Position numbers and translations under genes: made by a program
Part shown: positions 61,788-64,000 of the stretch, one piece after another
Numbering within the stretch: position 1 is the first letter of the stretch
Layout of the letters: every line of letters begins with the position of its first letter
The notes under the pieces: generated by a model
The model's database searches: none
What the model was told of the DNA's origin: nothing
Seen by the model: only the letters and a program-made list of their open reading frames with translations
Source: Miltoncostaea sp963770865
GTDB taxonomy: Bacteria; Actinomycetota; Thermoleophilia; Miltoncostaeales; Miltoncostaeaceae
Direction of reading: 5' to 3'
Length of the DNA: 64,000 nt
Assembly (NCBI GenBank): GCA_963770865.1
Contig: CAVYRD010000012.1
Span: 62,001-126,000, forward strand

Positions 61788-62726
61788 TCCGACCTGGCGG
61801 CATCGGTGCGCGCCCACCCGGGGCTGACGGGCAAGCGCGATCTCGCCGCGGTGGCCGAGGCGTTCGGGGGGGACGGCGACGACGCGGCCGTGCTCGCCGA
61901 CCCCGGCGGCGGACACCTCGTGATGGCGGCCGAGGCCATCTGGCCGCCCTTCGTCGCGGCGCAGCCGCGGGCCGCGGGCGTCGCGGGCGTGGTGACCGTG
62001 GTCAACGACCTCGCGGCCACCGGCGCCCGGCCGCTGGCGCTGCTCGACTGCCTGGTCTCCGGCGACCGGGCGACGGCCGCCGCTGTGCTGGAGGGACTGC
62101 GCGCCGGGGCGGCCCTCTACGGCGTGCCCGTGGTCGGCGGCCACGCGACGGTCGACCCCCGCGCGTCGCCCGGGCTCTCGACCTTCGGCGTCGGCCGCGC
62201 CCGCGCGCCGCTGGCCGCGCGCAACGCCCGGGCGGGCGACGCGGTCCACCTGGCGGCCTGCCTCGAGGGCGAGATGCTGGAGGGCGCCGAGGGGCGCTTC
62301 TTCAGCCACCTGCGCGGCCCGCGGCGGGAGCGCGCGGCGGCCGACCTCGCCCTACTGGCCGAGGCCGCCGAGGCCGGCGAGGCCTGGGCCGCCCGCGACG
62401 TCTCGATGCCGGGCGTCGTCGGGTCGCTGCTGCAGCTCTGCGAGAGCGCCGGGGGCCTCGGCTGCGCCCTCGACCTGGAGGCCCTGCCGGCCCCCCCGGG
62501 CGTGGAGCTCGGCGAGTGGATCCTCGCCTTCCCGTCCTACGGGTTCCTGCTCGTGGGCGACACCGCGGGCCTGGCGCGCCGCTTCGGCGGCGCGGGCCTG
62601 GCCTGCGCCCGCATCGGGACGCTCGACGCCACGGGCGTCCTACGCCTGGCGGCGGGCGGCCGCGAGGAGCCGGTGTGGGACCTCGCGCGCGAGGACCTCA
62701 CCGGCCTGCGGCCGCCCGCCGCCTGA
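61779..62726 (+). CDS. AIR synthase-like protein (sll0787 family / ThiL-PurM fold)
   Basis: A 315-residue ATP-dependent PurM/ThiL-fold protein: AASVRAHPGLTGKRDLAAVAEAFGGDGDDAAVL, HLVMAAEAIWPPFV, GVVTVVNDLAATGARPLALLDCLVSGD, VPVVGGHATVDPRASPGLSTFGVGRA and GLGCALDLEALPAPPGV. The KRD and GDDAAVL start matches the sll0787-type AIR synthase-related family, whose substrate is unknown. The usual neighbours of that family are absent; its partner here is the divergent DUF1116 gene. ATG 61779 is leaderless. Confidence 0.82.
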   Translation: MNLSDLAASVRAHPGLTGKRDLAAVAEAFGGDGDDAAVLADPGGGHLVMAAEAIWPPFVAAQPRAAGVAGVVTVVNDLAATGARPLALLDCLVSGDRATAAAVLEGLRAGAALYGVPVVGGHATVDPRASPGLSTFGVGRARAPLAARNARAGDAVHLAACLEGEMLEGAEGRFFSHLRGPRRERAAADLALLAEAAEAGEAWAARDVSMPGVVGSLLQLCESAGGLGCALDLEALPAPPGVELGEWILAFPSYGFLLVGDTAGLARRFGGAGLACARIGTLDATGVLRLAAGGREEPVWDLAREDLTGLRPPAA

Positions 62727-62730
62727 TGGC

Positions 62731-63561
62731 TCACGCCCGGGTGGCGACGATCTCCAGGTACTCGGCCGGGATCGCGACCGGCCCGCCCGTCCCGAGGCGG
62801 TCGTGGCGTCGCACGAGGTCGTCCATGTCGGCCGCGAGCGCGCCCTCGCCGTCCGTCCCGACGGCCAGGAAGGCGGCCCGGGTCGGCCCGTACATCTCGC
62901 GGAAGAACGTCGTGAAGTGCCGCGGGGAGTCGAAGCGGAAGGTGTAGTCGCGGCGGCGGAACGTCAGCTCGCTCACGCCCCCCGCGAAGAGGTCCCGGAT
63001 GTGGGCCTCGGTGCCCCAGAGGGTGGGCGGGGAGACGCCGGCCGGCGGCGGCACGTGGGCCCCGACGGTGCGCAGCAGGCCGCCGATGAAGCCCTCGGGC
63101 GTCCAGTTGGCCATGGCGATGGTGCCGCCGGGGCTGCAGACGCGCAGCATCTCGGCGGCGGTGCGGCCGTGGTCCGGCGCGAACATCGTGCCCACGGCCG
63201 AGATCACCGCGTCGAACTCCGCGTCGGCGAACGGCAGGTCCTGGGCGTCGCCCTCCACGAAGTCGATGTCGAAGCCCTCGGCCGCTGCCCGCCGCCGCCC
63301 GCGCTCGAGGAGGGACGGGACGTAGTCGAGCGACACGACCTCGGCGCCGCAGCGGGCGGCCGCGAGGGCGGTGTTGCCGCTGCCGCCCGCGACGTCGAGC
63401 ACCCGGGTGCCGGAGCGCAGGTCGGCGGCCTCGCAGAGGCGCTCGGAGATGAGCGGGATGCGCGCGGCGACGGCCGCGTAGTCGCCGCTCGCCCACACGC
63501 CCTGCTGGCGCAGGGTGATGGCGGGGTAGTCGGGGGTGACGGTGGCGGTGCTGGGGGGCAT
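62731..63561 (-). CDS. SAM-dependent methyltransferase (UbiE-like)
   Basis: A 276-residue class I methyltransferase: LRSGTRVLDVAGGSGNTALAAARCGAEVVSLDYVPSLLERGRRRA (motif I and acidic loop), FVEGDAQDLPFADAEFDAVISAVGTMFAPDH (motif II) and VCSPGGTIAMANWTPEGFIGGLLRTVG (motif III). ATG 63561 follows CAGGAGCCC; the frame also extends to GTG 63588. It is divergent from the TetR gene and the 15-base repeat lies between them, so it is probably the regulated target. Substrate unknown. Confidence 0.87.
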   Translation of the reverse strand: MPPSTATVTPDYPAITLRQQGVWASGDYAAVAARIPLISERLCEAADLRSGTRVLDVAGGSGNTALAAARCGAEVVSLDYVPSLLERGRRRAAAEGFDIDFVEGDAQDLPFADAEFDAVISAVGTMFAPDHGRTAAEMLRVCSPGGTIAMANWTPEGFIGGLLRTVGAHVPPPAGVSPPTLWGTEAHIRDLFAGGVSELTFRRRDYTFRFDSPRHFTTFFREMYGPTRAAFLAVGTDGEGALAADMDDLVRRHDRLGTGGPVAIPAEYLEIVATRA

Positions 63562-63583
63562 CAGGGGCTCCTGGTTCGTAATC

Positions 63584-63632
63584 AGCACGATCGTTCGTTC
63601 TAAGGTGGCGAGAGATTACGAACGATCGTGCT
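63584..63632. promoter_or_regulatory. 15-base inverted repeat, TetR operator pair
   Basis: AGCACGATCGTTCGT at 63584-63598 and ACGAACGATCGTGCT at 63618-63632 are perfect reverse complements. Each arm contains the smaller palindrome ACGATCGT, so there are probably two repressor sites 34 bases apart. TAACTT (63632-63637), 7 bases before the TetR start, directly adjoins the right arm. Confidence 0.8.
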
Positions 63633-63644
63633 AACTTGTCAAGC

Positions 63645-64000
63645 ATGAGCACGACGCCCACACGCAAGAGGCGTTCCGACGGCGAGCGCAGCCGCCGCGC
63701 GATCCTCCTGGCAGCGGCGCGGCTGGCCACCACCGAGGGCCTCGACGGCCTCACCATCGGGCGGCTCGCCGACGAGACCGGCATGAGCAAGAGCGGCCTG
63801 TTCGCGCACTTCGGCTCCAAGGAGGAGCTGCAGCTCGCGACGATCGGGATGGCGCAGGAGATCTTCGACGAGGACGTCCTCGCCCCGGCCCTCGCGTCCG
63901 AGGGCCGCGCCCGCGTGGAGGCGCTCTGCGAGCGGTTCCTCTCCCACGTCGACCGCTCGGTCTTCCCCGGCGGGTGCTTCTTCGCCTCGGCGGCGGCCGA
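63645..64000 (+). CDS. TetR-family transcriptional regulator, runs off window edge
   Basis: The first 118 codons of a TetR repressor. RRAILLAAARLATTEGLDGLTIGRLADETGMSKSGLFAHFGSKEELQLATI is the complete DNA-binding domain; the ligand-binding domain begins with AQEIFDEDVLAPAL and is cut at the edge. ATG 63645 has TAACTT 7 bases upstream. It likely represses itself and the divergent methyltransferase through the 15-base repeats. Confidence 0.92.
   Translation, partial: MSTTPTRKRRSDGERSRRAILLAAARLATTEGLDGLTIGRLADETGMSKSGLFAHFGSKEELQLATIGMAQEIFDEDVLAPALASEGRARVEALCERFLSHVDRSVFPGGCFFASAAA

Noticed and set aside
1..64000. Mobile elements, CRISPR arrays, integrases, tRNA or rRNA genes
   Set aside because: No transposase or integrase motifs, no regularly spaced direct repeats and no recognisable RNA genes were seen on either strand.

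Overview
The window is chromosomal DNA from a very GC-rich bacterium, most likely an actinobacterium. The evidence is heavy GC bias at third codon positions, frequent GTG starts, two LLM-class (F420-type) oxidoreductases, GpgS and OtsA compatible-solute enzymes, and many starts that look leaderless. The class Thermoleophilia would fit, but that is inference. There is no rRNA, tRNA, CRISPR array, transposase or phage gene, and no stretch above 300 bases lacks a gene. About 69 genes are described, most in tightly overlapping runs joined by GTGA or ATGA junctions.

1-14.8 kb is one long minus-strand operon for surface polysaccharide: four glycosyltransferase genes (one fused to a polysaccharide deacetylase), an ATP-grasp ligase, two O-antigen-ligase-like membrane proteins, a FlgD-Ig-like protein, a methyltransferase, a secreted clan GH-A glycosidase, a secreted unknown and, first in the operon, an LLM oxidoreductase. 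14.9-18.0 kb holds a HTH/membrane-protein pair with palindromic operators, then otsA-moaC-mogA.

18.1-28.7 kb is mainly plus strand: an M28-like membrane protein, a polyprenyl-phosphate sugar transferase, another glycosyltransferase, a methyltransferase, a flippase-like protein, a DUF2079 protein and a PIG-V-like mannosyltransferase. All suit lipid-linked sugar assembly. 28.7-36.3 kb has a GT-C-like membrane protein, a class A penicillin-binding protein, a HAD hydrolase and a Pro-rich envelope protein. 35.8-37.9 kb is a CsoR-family regulator with FmdB, TrxA and TrxB, and a palindromic operator shared with a divergent zinc-ribbon gene.

38.5-54.9 kb is a mixture of housekeeping and accessory genes: an MFS exporter, a second LLM oxidoreductase, a VOC dioxygenase with an esterase, rlmN, a peroxiredoxin, lipB, a secreted RCC1-repeat protein, a two-component system with an SDR and a glycerate kinase, and small secreted proteins. 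54.9-64 kb has gpgS with its likely phosphatase, rmlA-rmlD-rmlB, a DUF1116 protein divergent from an AIR-synthase-like protein across a 3-base gap, and a methyltransferase divergent from a TetR regulator.

Two properties matter throughout. First, 13 genes between 4 and 44.2 kb are broken by about 35 single-base frame shifts, roughly 30 of them insertions of C or G. Each time the net shift equals the gene length modulo 3, which makes sequencing or consensus error the likely cause; the last 20 kb has none. Frame-broken genes are therefore given as full-length CDS with the breaks noted. Second, many genes that start a transcript have a TANNNT element 6-8 bases before the start codon, a leaderless architecture.
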